DNA of 64,000 bases from Bacillota bacterium (GCA_017433375.1 JAFRHG010000029.1:1-64000); one strand, 5' to 3'. Positions 10,038 to 19,085 are shown, counted from the stretch's first letter. Numbers and translations: made by a program. The notes: generated by a model from the letters alone, not told the origin.

Positions 10038-10139
10038 AGATTCATGGGGCGGGTGGATTCAGCCGCCGAGCAGAGGTTATGCGGCGAGCGGGCCGCGCCC
10101 GCAATCGCGGTTGGACCGCGTTCTGCCAGGAGGACATAG

Positions 10140-10173
10140 AAAAAAGAGGACGTCTCGCGACGTTCTCTTTTTT
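10140..10173 (+). terminator. Strong, probably bidirectional terminator after glyA
   Basis: A 15-bp stem (AAAAAAGAGGACGTC / GACGTTCTCTTTTTT with one G-T pair) surrounds a TCGC loop. It begins with six A and ends with six T, so it can work on both strands. Confidence 0.9.
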
Positions 10174-10232
10174 GCTCCTTCCCGCAATAACATTTGTAAT
10201 GCGACCGGCGGAAACTGGAAAATAATGTATAT

Positions 10233-10429
10233 TTCTGTATGTGAAAAATAGAAGGTCGAAAACATACAGAACGCCAGGACGAAAGCTCCATCCGAATTAA
10301 GAAATTCTGTATAGATCATGGCACAGGATGATCAAAATACAGAAAAAAGGACTGAACGAGCTTCCAATGGAAGGACTGGCTCCAAGACTTCTGTATGGTT
10401 TGAAAAACAGTCCGGAAATATACAGAAGT
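10233..10429 (+). repeat. Array of three inverted-repeat pairs built on TTCTGTAT / ATACAGAA
   Basis: The octamer appears six times in strictly alternating orientation: 10233-10240/10264-10271, 10305-10312/10337-10344 and 10389-10396/10420-10427. The loops are 23, 24 and 23 nt. Arms extend to 10 bp in pair 1 (TTCTGTATGT/ACATACAGAA) and pair 3 (ACTTCTGTAT/ATACAGAAGT). Pair 2 has an inner GATCAT/ATGATC stem. The two stretches between pairs resemble each other (AGGAC-GAA-AGCT-CCAT). The array lies in the 560-bp gap between glyA and the next gene, whose remainder holds a terminator and a promoter. No coding frame explains it. Confidence 0.85.
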
Positions 10430-10503
10430 GAGCGGGATAGGCACTCGGCAGACCCGGAGAGGGGAAGATCGTCGCCGCCGTTCAGGCAGGTGCGTGGAAA
10501 TAT

Positions 10504-10532
10504 TTGACATAGTTGGCAGATTGTTATATAAT
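10504..10532 (+). promoter_or_regulatory. Consensus sigma-A promoter
   Basis: A perfect TTGACA (10504-10509), a 17-bp spacer and a perfect TATAAT (10527-10532). It reads into the small secreted protein at 10598 and lies about 75 bp after the inverted-repeat array. Confidence 0.93.
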
Positions 10533-10597
10533 ACCCATAAGTATACACGAGTGATAGAAGGGGGTCACTGCGGGAGAATGGAAAAAGGAGAGCGGAA

Positions 10598-11113
10598 ATG
10601 ATGATCACAACGGTAAGACGAATGATTGCGGTTGTAACGGTTCTGGTCTTTGCCGGGGTTGCCTTTGCGGTGCAGAATGTCTACGGTGTGACGAAGTCGA
10701 AGACGGAAACGAAGGCAGCCACCAAAGCGCCTGCCGCGGCTCAGGCTGCGCCCCAGACGGTCAAGCTGAACATCTACGTCCTGTCCGAGGCAGAGGCGGA
10801 GTTTACCATGTCGCTGGAGAAGATCGACAAGGCGGCGACAGAGAAGGCGGCAGCAGCAAAGTCGGCGCCGCCGGCCATCACCAAGAATATTACGATAAAG
10901 AAGGGCGTCAACTGCATCACCTATGACAAGGGAAAGAAGGGACAGTACAGGGTGACGCTGACGGCCTACGGCGATCCGATGGTCAGGGAAGTCACCGCGG
11001 TGCAGGGAGAGTATTCCCTGTTCTATGCCATCGCGCCGCCCCAGGATGGGGACGCGAAGAAAAAGGTTGTCATCAATCAGCTGGACCTGTCCACGATCAA
11101 GGATAAGAAGTAG
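10598..11113 (+). CDS. Small secreted or membrane-anchored protein of unknown function
   Basis: A 171-aa protein with a hydrophobic N-terminal signal or anchor (about residues 5-25, VVTVLVFAGVAFAVQNVYG). A Lys/Ala/Thr-rich linker follows, then a compact beta-rich domain (about 48-160) with short strands such as KLNIYVLSEAEAEFTM. There is no cysteine cluster, lipobox or known catalytic motif. I do not recognise the family. It has its own perfect promoter and an AAAGGAGAGCGGA ribosome site, so it is probably well expressed. The stop is followed by another promoter for the decarboxylase genes, so it appears to be a single-gene unit. Confidence 0.75.
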   Translation: MMITTVRRMIAVVTVLVFAGVAFAVQNVYGVTKSKTETKAATKAPAAAQAAPQTVKLNIYVLSEAEAEFTMSLEKIDKAATEKAAAAKSAPPAITKNITIKKGVNCITYDKGKKGQYRVTLTAYGDPMVREVTAVQGEYSLFYAIAPPQDGDAKKKVVINQLDLSTIKDKK

Positions 11114-11166
11114 AGCGGAGAATGGCTGAAAACCGTGCAAATATAATGTATACACGAAAAAAGCCA

Positions 11167-11195
11167 TTGAAAAAGAAATACCTGTAGTTTATTAT
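11167..11195 (+). promoter_or_regulatory. Probable promoter of the decarboxylase genes
   Basis: TTGAAA (11167-11172), a 17-bp spacer and TATTAT (11190-11195). A second TATAAT lies at 11142-11147 but has no recognisable -35. The gene starts 100 bp downstream behind AAGGAGGAAAC. Confidence 0.55.
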
Positions 11196-11294
11196 GAAAA
11201 CGGTATCGCAGGCGGTACCCGCAGAGAACGACAAAAGCTACCGTACAGAGGGAAAAAGGTTGCTTTTGTTTTGTTGAGTAAGGAGGAAACATAG

Positions 11295-12842
11295 ATGAAT
11301 AAGCTTGAGGATCTCCGCGAACGGAAACGCAAGAATCTGCTTGGCGGAGGAGAGAAGAGAATCGAAGCGCAGCACGCCAAAGGCAAGCTGACCGCGAGAG
11401 AGCGTCTGGACATTCTGTTCGACAAGGACAGCTTCGTTGAGATCGACACTTTCGTTAAGCATCGGTGCCACTTCTACGGCATGGACGAGAAGGACATGCC
11501 CAGCGATGGCGTGGTGACCGGATACGGACAGATCGACGGCCGTCTGGTCTTTGCCTTTGCCCAGGACTTCACCGTCAGCGGCGGTTCTCTCGGTGAGTAT
11601 CATGCGGAAAAGATCGTCAAGGTGCAGGGCATGGCGCTGAAGATGGGCGCACCCATCATCGGCCTTCAGGATTCCGGCGGCGCCCGGGTCGAGGAAGGCG
11701 TTGCGGCTCTTTCCGGATTTGCGAAGATCTTCCATAACAATACCATTTCCTCCGGCGTCATTCCTCAGATCTCGGTCATCATGGGGCCCTGTGCGGGCGG
11801 TGCGGTTTACTCCCCGGCCATCACGGACTTCATCTTCATGGTTGACCAGACTTCCCAGATGTTCATCACCGGCCCCAATGTCATCAAGACGGTTACCGGC
11901 GAGGAGGTCACCTCGGAGCAGCTGGGCGGAGCGAGGACCCACAACACCGTCAGCGGCGTAGCCCACTTCATGGGCGCCGATGATGAGGACACGCTGAATC
12001 AGGTCAGAGAGCTGCTGACCTATCTGCCGTCCAACAACAAGGAAGCCCCGCCGGTCTACGAGTGCACGGACGACGTGAACCGGCTGATTCCGGAATTCAA
12101 TGAGATCATTCCGGAGAACCCGAACAAGGGTTATGATATCTACGACATCGTCAGAGGCCTGGCGGACAACGGCCAGATCTACGACGTTATGCCCATGTAT
12201 GCCAAGAACATCGTCACCTGTTTCATCCGGATGGGCGGTTCCACCGTCGGCGTCATCGCCAACCAGCCGGCTGTCGGCGCGGGATGCCTGGACATCAACG
12301 CTTCCGACAAGGCGGCCAGATTCATCCGCCGGTGCGATGCCTTCAACATTCCGCTGCTGACCATCGAGGACGTTCCGGGATTCCTTCCGGGAACCAATCA
12401 GGAGTACGGCGGCATCATCCGCCACGGCGCGAAGATCCTTTACGCCTACTGCGAAGCCACAGTTCCCAAGGTCACCATGATCCTGCGGAAGGCTTACGGC
12501 GGAGCCTACATCGGCATGTGCAACAAGGAACTGGGATCCGACATGGTTCTGGCCTGGCCGTCGGCGCAGATCGCCGTCATGGGCGCTTCCGGCGCGGTCA
12601 ACATCATCTCCTCCGTCAAGAAGGAGATCAAGGAATCGGATGATCCGGAGAAGATCAGAGCAGAACGGATCGCGGAATACGAAGAGCAGTTCAACAATCC
12701 GTACTATGCGGCAAGTCTGGGATATGTAGATGATGTCATCGAGCCGGCGACGGCGAGAAAGCGGATCATCAGCGCCTACGACATGCTGGCCACCAAGAAG
12801 GAAATCCTGCCGTCGAAGAAGCACGGCAACATTCCGCTCTAG
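11295..12842 (+). CDS. Acyl-CoA carboxyltransferase subunit (methylmalonyl-CoA/glutaconyl-CoA decarboxylase alpha type)
   Basis: A 515-aa protein of the biotin-dependent carboxyltransferase family (MmdA/PccB/GcdA). The two crotonase-fold halves are visible: LQDSGGARVEEG and GPCAGGAVYSPA in the first, and VIANQPAVGAGCLD and RKAYGGAYIGMC in the second. It would transfer CO2 from an acyl-CoA to biotin on the carrier protein encoded two genes downstream. With the OadG-like subunit it fits a membrane Na+-pumping decarboxylase. Methylmalonyl-CoA is the best guess for substrate. Gene order is alpha, delta/gamma, biotin carrier, with no membrane beta subunit in the window. Confidence 0.9.
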   Translation: MNKLEDLRERKRKNLLGGGEKRIEAQHAKGKLTARERLDILFDKDSFVEIDTFVKHRCHFYGMDEKDMPSDGVVTGYGQIDGRLVFAFAQDFTVSGGSLGEYHAEKIVKVQGMALKMGAPIIGLQDSGGARVEEGVAALSGFAKIFHNNTISSGVIPQISVIMGPCAGGAVYSPAITDFIFMVDQTSQMFITGPNVIKTVTGEEVTSEQLGGARTHNTVSGVAHFMGADDEDTLNQVRELLTYLPSNNKEAPPVYECTDDVNRLIPEFNEIIPENPNKGYDIYDIVRGLADNGQIYDVMPMYAKNIVTCFIRMGGSTVGVIANQPAVGAGCLDINASDKAARFIRRCDAFNIPLLTIEDVPGFLPGTNQEYGGIIRHGAKILYAYCEATVPKVTMILRKAYGGAYIGMCNKELGSDMVLAWPSAQIAVMGASGAVNIISSVKKEIKESDDPEKIRAERIAEYEEQFNNPYYAASLGYVDDVIEPATARKRIISAYDMLATKKEILPSKKHGNIPL

Positions 12843-12854
12843 GAGGTGACGTGA

Positions 12855-13283
12855 ATGAATGGCAACGAAAGCTTGATGGATATCTTCAAGGATCCGACGA
12901 CCATACACAGCCTGTCCTTCGGCGAGAAGATGCTGGGTTCGACGGTAACCATGATCATGGGTCTGGGCATCACCTTTATGGTTCTGATCCTGATCTGGAT
13001 CTTCATCGTCGTCATGGGCAAAGTTCTTGGCGCGGCGGATCACCATAAGGAGGCGAAAGCGGCGGCAGCGGCTCCGGCACCGGCGCCCGCAGAGGCCCCG
13101 GCACCGGTCGAACCGGCTGCGGCGGACGACAGTCTGGTCGCGGTGATCTCGGCAGCCATTGCGGCTTACGAAGGGACCGGCGGCGACAACCTTGTGGTCA
13201 AAAAGATCACCCGGCTGTCAGGAGACATGACACCATGGACAAGCGCCGCCAACAATGCGCGCATGGCAACCAGAGAAATGTAG
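12855..13283 (+). CDS. OadG-family sodium pump decarboxylase small subunit
   Basis: A 142-aa protein with a single transmembrane helix at about residues 32-56 (TVTMIMGLGITFMVLILIWI). A Pro/Ala-rich linker follows, then a short conserved tail (LVAVISAAIAAYEG and WTSAANNARM) typical of clostridial OadG/MmdD subunits. It tethers the carboxyltransferase and biotin carrier to the membrane decarboxylase. AGGAGGTGACG precedes the ATG, 12 nt after the alpha subunit stop. Confidence 0.87.
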   Translation: MNGNESLMDIFKDPTTIHSLSFGEKMLGSTVTMIMGLGITFMVLILIWIFIVVMGKVLGAADHHKEAKAAAAAPAPAPAEAPAPVEPAAADDSLVAVISAAIAAYEGTGGDNLVVKKITRLSGDMTPWTSAANNARMATREM

Positions 13284-13338
13284 ATCTATCCCCCGGAGGG
13301 GTTAAACATCATCGGAATATCGAAAGGAAGCAGATACC

Positions 13339-13734
13339 ATGAAAAAGTATAACATTACCGTAAACGGAACCACCTATGCAGTAGAAGTCGAAGAGGCCGG
13401 CGGTTCGGCAGCACCGGCACCGGCGGCAGCAGCCAGACCGGCAGCACCGGCAGCGGCACCCGCGCCGGCAGCGGCAGCACCGGCTCCGGCGGCGAAGCCG
13501 GCAGCAGCTCCCGCGGGCGGTGGCGGCGCACTGACCGCGCCGATGCCCGGAACGGTTCTGGACATCAAGGTCGCTGAGGGCGCGGCGGTTACGGCTGGCC
13601 AGGTCGTTCTGATTCTGGAAGCCATGAAGATGGAGAACGAGATCACGGCTCCGGCGGATGGAACCGTTGCCTCCATTCCGGTAGCCAAGGGCGCGTCCGT
13701 CAACTCCGGCGATACGCTGATGACCTTTAACTAA
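13339..13734 (+). CDS. Biotin carboxyl carrier subunit of the decarboxylase
   Basis: A 131-aa protein. A short N-terminal beta region is followed by an Ala/Pro linker (about 25-60) and a biotinyl domain. The biotin-accepting lysine is K97 in EAMKMEN, 35 residues from the C-terminus as usual. It shuttles the carboxyl group between the carboxyltransferase and the membrane decarboxylase. A terminator follows the stop, ending the three-gene unit. Confidence 0.93.
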   Translation: MKKYNITVNGTTYAVEVEEAGGSAAPAPAAAARPAAPAAAPAPAAAAPAPAAKPAAAPAGGGGALTAPMPGTVLDIKVAEGAAVTAGQVVLILEAMKMENEITAPADGTVASIPVAKGASVNSGDTLMTFN

Positions 13735-13766
13735 AGAGTGCCGACGAGGAAACTCGGAGAAAACAG

Positions 13767-13794
13767 GGACGGTTATTTTGCCGTCCTTTTCTTT
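13767..13794 (+). terminator. Rho-independent terminator after the biotin carrier gene
   Basis: GGACGG (13767-13772) pairs with CCGTCC (13781-13786) around TTATTTTG, followed by TTTTCTTT. The ribosome site of coaX (GGAAAGGAAA) lies immediately after. Confidence 0.75.
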
Positions 13795-13808
13795 GGAAAG
13801 GAAACCCC

Positions 13809-14669
13809 ATGTTACTTGCCTTTGATGTAGGAAATACCAATATCGTCCTGGGCCTGTTCAAGGACGGAAAGCTGATCACCAACTGGAGACTGGAGACGGA
13901 TATCCGCAAGAGCGCCGATGAGTACGGAATGATCATCAATCAGCTGTTCCAGTACCAGGAATTGGACATCGAGGATGTCAGCGATGTCATCATCGCCACC
14001 GTCGTGCCTTCGATCCTGTACACTCTGCAGCATCTTTCCATCAAGTACTTCCGGCGCAAGGCCATCGTCATCGGCCCGGGAATCAAGACCGGGATGATCA
14101 TCCGCTACGACAACCCCAAGCAGGTGGGCGCGGACCGGATCGTCAATGCGGCGGCAGCGGTGGAGAAGTACGGCGGCCCGCTGATCATCATCGACCTGGG
14201 AACGGCGACCACCTTCTGCGCGGTGACGGAAAAGGGAGAATACCTGGGCGGCACCATCGCCCCCGGCCTGAAGATCTCCTCTGACGCCCTCTTTGAAAAG
14301 ACGGCGAAGCTGCCCAGAGTCGAGCTGGAAGAACCGGGCCAGGTGATCTGCCACAACACCAATACCAGCATGCAGTCCGGACTGGTGTACGGACACATGG
14401 GCATGGTGGATTTCATCGTCAGGAAGATGAAGGATGAGCTGAAGCAGATCAGCGAGTCCGGCGCCGAGCCGACGGTGATCGCCACCGGCGGACTGGCCAA
14501 TCTGATCGACAACGGTATCGACTGCATCGACCACGTGGACAAGATGCTGACACTGGAGGGCCTGGAGATTCTGTATCGGAAAAACCGGAACAAGAGAAAG
14601 CCCCTGACGTCGGAAGACGTGCAGAAACAGGTGGCGGATTATGAAGAAAGCGAACTTAAAAATCGGTGA
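13809..14669 (+). CDS. coaX: Type III pantothenate kinase
   Basis: A 286-aa protein (usual 250-270) with the three ASKHA motifs of Coa[11 protein letters not shown] (5-14), GADRIVNA in the middle and [10 protein letters not shown]. It phosphorylates pantothenate, the first step of coenzyme A synthesis, in the cytoplasm. The C-terminus overlaps the start of the dihydrouridine synthase gene by 29 nt, an arrangement common in Clostridia. Confidence 0.96.
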   Translation: MLLAFDVGNTNIVLGLFKDGKLITNWRLETDIRKSADEYGMIINQLFQYQELDIEDVSDVIIATVVPSILYTLQHLSIKYFRRKAIVIGPGIKTGMIIRYDNPKQVGADRIVNAAAAVEKYGGPLIIIDLGTATTFCAVTEKGEYLGGTIAPGLKISSDALFEKTAKLPRVELEEPGQVICHNTNTSMQSGLVYGHMGMVDFIVRKMKDELKQISESGAEPTVIATGGLANLIDNGIDCIDHVDKMLTLEGLEILYRKNRNKRKPLTSEDVQKQVADYEESELKNR

Positions 14670-15777
14670 GTTCACCGTAAACACCCCGTTCCTGCTGGCG
14701 CCGCTGGCGGGCATAACGGATCGGGCCATGCGAAGCCTCTGCTCTGAAGCCGGGGCTTCTTTGACATATACGGAGATGGTCAGCGCCAAGGGCCTGTGGT
14801 ACGGTGACCGTAAGACGGGGGAGCTACTGGCCATCGGCGAAGAGGAAGGCCCGGTGGGGTATCAGCTCTTCGGCAGCGAGCCGGAGATCCTGGCCCACGC
14901 GGTCAGCGTGTTGTCGGACGGCGGTTCGTTCACTGGTGCGGCAGAGACCCGAGCGGAGTCCCGGTCCGCGGAGGAGACCCGAGAGGAGTCCCGGTCCGCG
15001 GAGGAGCAGAGAGGCCTGCCGCGGCCCTGGTCCGGCTTCGTCAATGACCGGCGGCCGGTGCTCTTCGATCTGAACGCGGGGTGCCCCGTGCCGAAGATCG
15101 TCCGCAACGGAGAGGGCTCGGCCCTCCTGAAAAAGCTGGACCTGCTGCACGATTGCATATCGGCTATGTGCGATGCGTCTGCAAAGGCAACCCCGGCAGG
15201 GGAATCACCGAAGCCGGTCACCGTGAAGATCCGCCGGGGATTCTTCCGGGATGAGGACATCGCGGCGGAAGCGGCGAAGGCGGCGGAGGCGGCCGGCGCG
15301 TCGGCGGTGGCTGTCCACGGGCGCAGCCGGGAACAGTACTACGAGGGGAAGGCTGATTGGAACTGCATCGCCCGGGTGAAGGAAGCGGTTCGCATTCCGG
15401 TCATCGGCAACGGGGATGTGATGAGCGGTGCCGATGCTTTGCGCATGATGGAGGAGACGGGCTGCGACGGCGTGATGATCGCCCGGGGAGCCCTGGGCAA
15501 TCCCTGGATCTTCCGGGATGCCTGCGCTCTCTGGCAGGGAGAGGAACTGCCGCCGGCGCCCGATGCCGGTGAGCGGATCGCCATGCTGCTGCGCCACTTT
15601 GACATGGTCTGCGCCGACAAGGGCGAGCAGACCGCCGTCCGGGAAATCCGCAAGCACGTGGGATGGTATGTCCGCGGACTTCGCGGCGCGACCCGCCTCC
15701 GCCGGGAGGTGAACACCATCACCGACGGGGAGGCCATGCGGAAGGTCTTCCGCCAGATGGTGCCGGACGCGGAGTAG
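14641..15777 (+). CDS. tRNA-dihydrouridine synthase (DusB/NifR3 type)
   Basis: A 378-aa FMN-dependent TIM-barrel enzyme that reduces uridines in tRNA. It shows [15 protein letters not shown] at the N-terminus, catalytic Cys in [32 protein letters not shown] and phosphate-binding IGNGDV and [11 protein letters not shown]. Between residues about 98 and 135 lies an unusual insertion with two near-identical 30-bp tandem copies (14944-14973, 14974-15003) encoding [14 protein letters not shown] repeats. The insertion sits before the catalytic loop and lengthens the protein by about 40 residues over the usual 320-340. Confidence 0.93.
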   Translation: MKKANLKIGEFTVNTPFLLAPLAGITDRAMRSLCSEAGASLTYTEMVSAKGLWYGDRKTGELLAIGEEEGPVGYQLFGSEPEILAHAVSVLSDGGSFTGAAETRAESRSAEETREESRSAEEQRGLPRPWSGFVNDRRPVLFDLNAGCPVPKIVRNGEGSALLKKLDLLHDCISAMCDASAKATPAGESPKPVTVKIRRGFFRDEDIAAEAAKAAEAAGASAVAVHGRSREQYYEGKADWNCIARVKEAVRIPVIGNGDVMSGADALRMMEETGCDGVMIARGALGNPWIFRDACALWQGEELPPAPDAGERIAMLLRHFDMVCADKGEQTAVREIRKHVGWYVRGLRGATRLRREVNTITDGEAMRKVFRQMVPDAE

Positions 15778-15872
15778 GGAGGCCGGCGCGGCTCGCGGAA
15801 TCGGAGCATCCGGCACGCAATCAGCTTGGACATGCGCGGCGGCCACAAACAATTTTCGTGCAGCCCTCCGGC

Positions 15873-15901
15873 TTGCAACCGCCACCACGGCGGTATATAA
15901 T
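15873..15901 (+). promoter_or_regulatory. Promoter of the acylating aldehyde dehydrogenase gene
   Basis: TTGCAA (15873-15878), a 17-bp spacer and TATAAT (15896-15901). The gene start is 80 bp downstream. The rest of the 203-bp gap shows nothing else clear. Confidence 0.75.
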
Positions 15902-15980
15902 GGGCGCGATGGAGCGGGACCGGCCGTTTCATCGGACAGAGTTATACCGGCAATTACAGAGAACAGGAGTCAGAAGAAAC

Positions 15981-17351
15981 ATGGAACAGGACAGCAAGGC
16001 ATATATTCAGGGATATATCGATCGTGCCCGCAAGGCGCAGGCCGAATTTGAGAAGATGAGTCAGGAGCAGGTGGACAAGGCGGTGCAGACCGTCGGACGC
16101 GTGGTCTACGAGAACGCCCAGTTCCTGGCGGAGATCGCCGTGGAAGAGACGGGCATGGGCAACGTGCCGGACAAGTTCGCCAAGAACAAGCAGAAGGCCG
16201 GCATCGTATGGAACAACCTGCGAGGAAAGAAATCCAGAGGAATCCTGGATACCGACGAGAAGACGGGCATCACCCGTGTGGCCAAGCCGGTAGGCGTGGT
16301 CGCGGCCATTACACCCTGCACCAATCCCATCGTCACCCCGATGAGCAACTCCATGTTTGCCCTGAAGTGCGGCAACGCCATCATCATCACTCCCCACCAT
16401 AAATCCGTTAAGTGCAGCACGAAGACGGTGGAGATGATCAACGCGGCCCTGGCCGAGATCGGTATGCCGGAGAATCTGATTCAGATTCTGGGCGAGCACT
16501 CCCGTGAAAATACCCGCAACCTGATTTCCATGGCGGACGTGGTCGTGGCTACCGGCGGTGCCGGCATGGTCAACGCGGCTTACAGCTCCGGCCGTCCGGC
16601 CCTGGGCGTAGGCGCGGGCAACGTCCAGTGCATCATCGACGAAGGATATGATTTCAAGGAAGCCGTGCCGAAGATCATCAAGGGAAGATCCTATGACAAC
16701 GGCATCATCTGCTCGGCGGAGCAGAGCGTCATCTGCCCGAAGGGCGACTTTGAAGCGGTCATGGACGAGTTCAGAAAGAACGGCGCCTATGTGGTGACCG
16801 AGGAAGACGAACTGGAGAAGGTCCGCGGAGCCCTCTTCGAGGACGGCAAAACCAACCGCCACTCCGTCGGACAGTCCTGCCAGAAGGTGGCTGAGCTGGC
16901 CGGGATCGAGATCCCCGAGGATACGACGGTCATCGTCGCGGTGGCCGACGGCACAGGCCTGACCGATTCCCTGGGCGGCGAGAAGATGGCGCCGGTCATC
17001 TCCGCCTATCCCTATGAGAATCTGGACGATGCCATCCGCATCGCCGCGGAGAACCTGGAGAAGGACGGCAAGGGACACAGCGTCTCCTTCCATTCCGATT
17101 CCGAGGAGCACATCGCCAAAGTTGCCGAGTCCCTCTGCGTTTCCCGATTCGTCATCAACCAGTGCAGTTCCAACAGCACCGGCGGAAGCTACTTCAACGG
17201 CCTCAACCCGACCAACACTCTGGGCTGCGGCAGCTGGGGACACAACAGCATATCCGAGAACCTGAACTACACTCACCTGATGAACGTGTCCCGCGTGGCC
17301 CGGTTCATGCCGGACAACCCGGTACCCTCTGACGAGGAGCTGTGGGGATAA
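15981..17351 (+). CDS. CoA-acylating aldehyde dehydrogenase (EutE/SucD-like)
   Basis: A 456-aa soluble enzyme of the acetylating aldehyde dehydrogenase family. Its NAD-binding region shows ITPCTNPIVTPMSN and ATGGAGMVNAAYSSGRPALGVG. The catalytic cysteine is Cys244 in NGIICSAEQS, and the C-terminal NPTNTLGCGSWG motif is typical of acylating members. It reversibly converts an acyl-CoA to the aldehyde using NAD(P)H. Acetyl-CoA or succinyl-CoA is plausible and the sequence alone does not decide. The start at 15981 was chosen because homology begins there and GAAGAAAC precedes it; the frame is open further upstream without family sequence. It is a single gene with its own promoter. Confidence 0.9.
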   Translation: MEQDSKAYIQGYIDRARKAQAEFEKMSQEQVDKAVQTVGRVVYENAQFLAEIAVEETGMGNVPDKFAKNKQKAGIVWNNLRGKKSRGILDTDEKTGITRVAKPVGVVAAITPCTNPIVTPMSNSMFALKCGNAIIITPHHKSVKCSTKTVEMINAALAEIGMPENLIQILGEHSRENTRNLISMADVVVATGGAGMVNAAYSSGRPALGVGAGNVQCIIDEGYDFKEAVPKIIKGRSYDNGIICSAEQSVICPKGDFEAVMDEFRKNGAYVVTEEDELEKVRGALFEDGKTNRHSVGQSCQKVAELAGIEIPEDTTVIVAVADGTGLTDSLGGEKMAPVISAYPYENLDDAIRIAAENLEKDGKGHSVSFHSDSEEHIAKVAESLCVSRFVINQCSSNSTGGSYFNGLNPTNTLGCGSWGHNSISENLNYTHLMNVSRVARFMPDNPVPSDEELWG

Positions 17352-17370
17352 GGGCAATCGAAGAAGGAAG

Positions 17371-17399
17371 TTGCCCTAAAAGGAAAAATATGGTAAACT
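17371..17399 (+). promoter_or_regulatory. Possible promoter of the prepilin peptidase gene
   Basis: TTGCCC (17371-17376), a 17-bp spacer and TAAACT (17394-17399). The -35 overlaps an inverted repeat AGGGCAA/TTGCCCT (17350-17377) that lacks a T run. Confidence 0.45.
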
Positions 17400-17433
17400 A
17401 TGGTCACGCCGATCACCGATATGGAGGATAGAC

Positions 17434-18183
17434 GTGACCATTATTTATGTAAAAATCATCGCCGGCCTGGCTCTCGGTTTTCTCGCCGGGATGTCGGCGG
17501 TATACATCTTTAACCGGATGCCGGCCCGCTGGCTCTGCGACTACGATGAGGAGCCATCGGAGGAGCTGAAGGATCCCCAGATCCAGCGGGTGAAGGGATG
17601 GCCCTGGCGGTGGGTTTACTGCGGCCTGTTCGCCTGCCTTTCCCTGCGGATGCTCTTTACCCAGGTGACCCGTCCGCCGGCGGGGTTCTCCGGCTTGCCG
17701 GAAACCGTGGTTCAGGTGATCAGCCAGGGGCAGATCACCCTGGCGGCTCTCTTCGCCTGCTGGGCCATGCTGATCATCGGCCTGGCAGATCTGAAATACA
17801 TGATCATTCCCGATCAGTTCGTCATCATGCTGGCCATTTCTTCTCTGGGATTCCTGCCTTTGCACGAAAATCTCTGGCAGCCTCTGGGCGGCCTGGCCCT
17901 CGGGGGCGGAGTCATGCTCCTGGTTGCCCTCCTGGGCAGGATTGCCTTTGGAAAAGACGTCATGGGCTTCGGCGACGTGAAACTGTGCGCCGCTATGGGC
18001 CTCTGCCTCGGCCTGCGGGGGATGCTGATCGCCCTGGCGGCGGGCTGTCTTGCCAGCGGTTTCGCCGCGGCCATCGGGCTGGCCCGGAAAAAATACCGCC
18101 GGGACGAGATGAAACCCCTGGGCCCCTATCTGTGCGGCGGCGGGATATTTACGGTTTTCATCGTGTGGCCATTTATTGTATAA
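17434..18183 (+). CDS. Prepilin peptidase-like A24 aspartic protease
   Basis: A 249-aa polytopic membrane protein with about six hydrophobic helices. Both catalytic aspartates of the type IV leader peptidase family are present: Asp119 in GLADLKYMIIPD and Asp181 in the GFGD motif. The N-terminal cytoplasmic loop lacks the paired CxxC zinc motif of bifunctional peptidase-methylases, so it probably only cleaves. The substrates would be type IV pilin-like or competence pseudopilin precursors. No pilin or assembly gene is nearby. It starts at GTG behind ATGGAGGAT. Confidence 0.87.
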   Translation: MTIIYVKIIAGLALGFLAGMSAVYIFNRMPARWLCDYDEEPSEELKDPQIQRVKGWPWRWVYCGLFACLSLRMLFTQVTRPPAGFSGLPETVVQVISQGQITLAALFACWAMLIIGLADLKYMIIPDQFVIMLAISSLGFLPLHENLWQPLGGLALGGGVMLLVALLGRIAFGKDVMGFGDVKLCAAMGLCLGLRGMLIALAAGCLASGFAAAIGLARKKYRRDEMKPLGPYLCGGGIFTVFIVWPFIV

Positions 18184-18203
18184 TGTCCATAGGTGTGCAC
18201 GGG

Positions 18204-19085
18204 ATGAAGAACTATCTGCTGACAATCGCATACGACGGTTCCGGTTTTCACGGCTGGCAGAAGCAGCCGAAGGAGAAGACGGTGCAGGGATACCTGGAGC
18301 AGACCTTTTCCCGGCTCTTTGACCGGGAGATCGCGCTGAACGGAACCAGCCGCACCGATGCCGGCGTGCATGCGCTGGGGCAGAGAGCATCTTTTCGTGC
18401 GGACATCCGCATCCCCACCGACCGCCTTGCCCGGGTGATGAACAACGCCCTCTGCGGCAGGGAGGAAGGCAGCTTCGCCCTTTCGCCGGTGCGGATCCTG
18501 GAGGCCCGTGAGGTCCCGGAGGAATTCCACGCCCGCTTTGACAGCAAAGGCAAGAGATACCTTTACCGGATCCGGCCGTCGCGGGACATCGATGTGTTCC
18601 GGCGCAGCTACGTCTACCACGTGGAGAACGAGCTGGACGGGGAGGTTATGGACCGGGCGGCGAAGGCGCTGATCGGCACACAGGATTTCAAAAGTTTCGA
18701 GGCTTCCGGCGGGACGCCCCGGGAGACGACGGTGCGGGAGATTTTTGACGCCGGCGTCATCACCGGCGGGCAGATCGCGGAGGCCGCGGCAGAGAATTCT
18801 CTCGGCGCTCCGGACTCGGGCGCGGCGGGCATTTTGCCGGGCGCGGCGGATCTCGGCGCGCGGGAGGACGAACTGATCTTTCATGTCAGCGGAGACGGTT
18901 TTCTGTACAACATGGTCCGGATCATCACCGGAACACTGGTGGAGATCGGCCGGGGAAGCCGCAGGCCGGAGGAGATGAAGGGGATCATCGAAGGAAAAGA
19001 CAGGGCATTGGCAGGCCATACGGCCCCGCCCTACGGATTATATTTAGCGGAGGTTTTTTATGGACAACAGACCGGGCTGGGATGA
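18204..19085 (+). CDS. truA: tRNA pseudouridine(38-40) synthase
   Basis: A 293-aa enzyme that isomerises uridines 38-40 in tRNA anticodon arms. The catalytic Asp52 lies in [14 protein letters not shown], and the family motifs [16 protein letters not shown] and [14 protein letters not shown] are present. It is about 40 residues longer than usual because of a Gly/Ala-rich insertion at about 195-220 ([16 protein letters not shown]). I prefer the ATG at 18204; an in-frame ATG at 18183 has no ribosome site. The long open frame upstream overlaps the prepilin peptidase and is not real. It overlaps the next gene by 26 nt. Confidence 0.95.
   Translation: MKNYLLTIAYDGSGFHGWQKQPKEKTVQGYLEQTFSRLFDREIALNGTSRTDAGVHALGQRASFRADIRIPTDRLARVMNNALCGREEGSFALSPVRILEAREVPEEFHARFDSKGKRYLYRIRPSRDIDVFRRSYVYHVENELDGEVMDRAAKALIGTQDFKSFEASGGTPRETTVREIFDAGVITGGQIAEAAAENSLGAPDSGAAGILPGAADLGAREDELIFHVSGDGFLYNMVRIITGTLVEIGRGSRRPEEMKGIIEGKDRALAGHTAPPYGLYLAEVFYGQQTGLG

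Noticed and set aside
10233..10429. CRISPR array
   Set aside because: Repeats are short octamers in alternating orientation with irregular unit length. No cas gene is in the window.
15663..15980. Upstream extension of the aldehyde dehydrogenase frame
   Set aside because: The added sequence overlaps the dihydrouridine synthase gene and the promoter at 15873-15901, and has no family similarity.
17598..18203. Upstream extension of the truA frame
   Set aside because: It is out of frame within the prepilin peptidase gene, which has its catalytic motifs.
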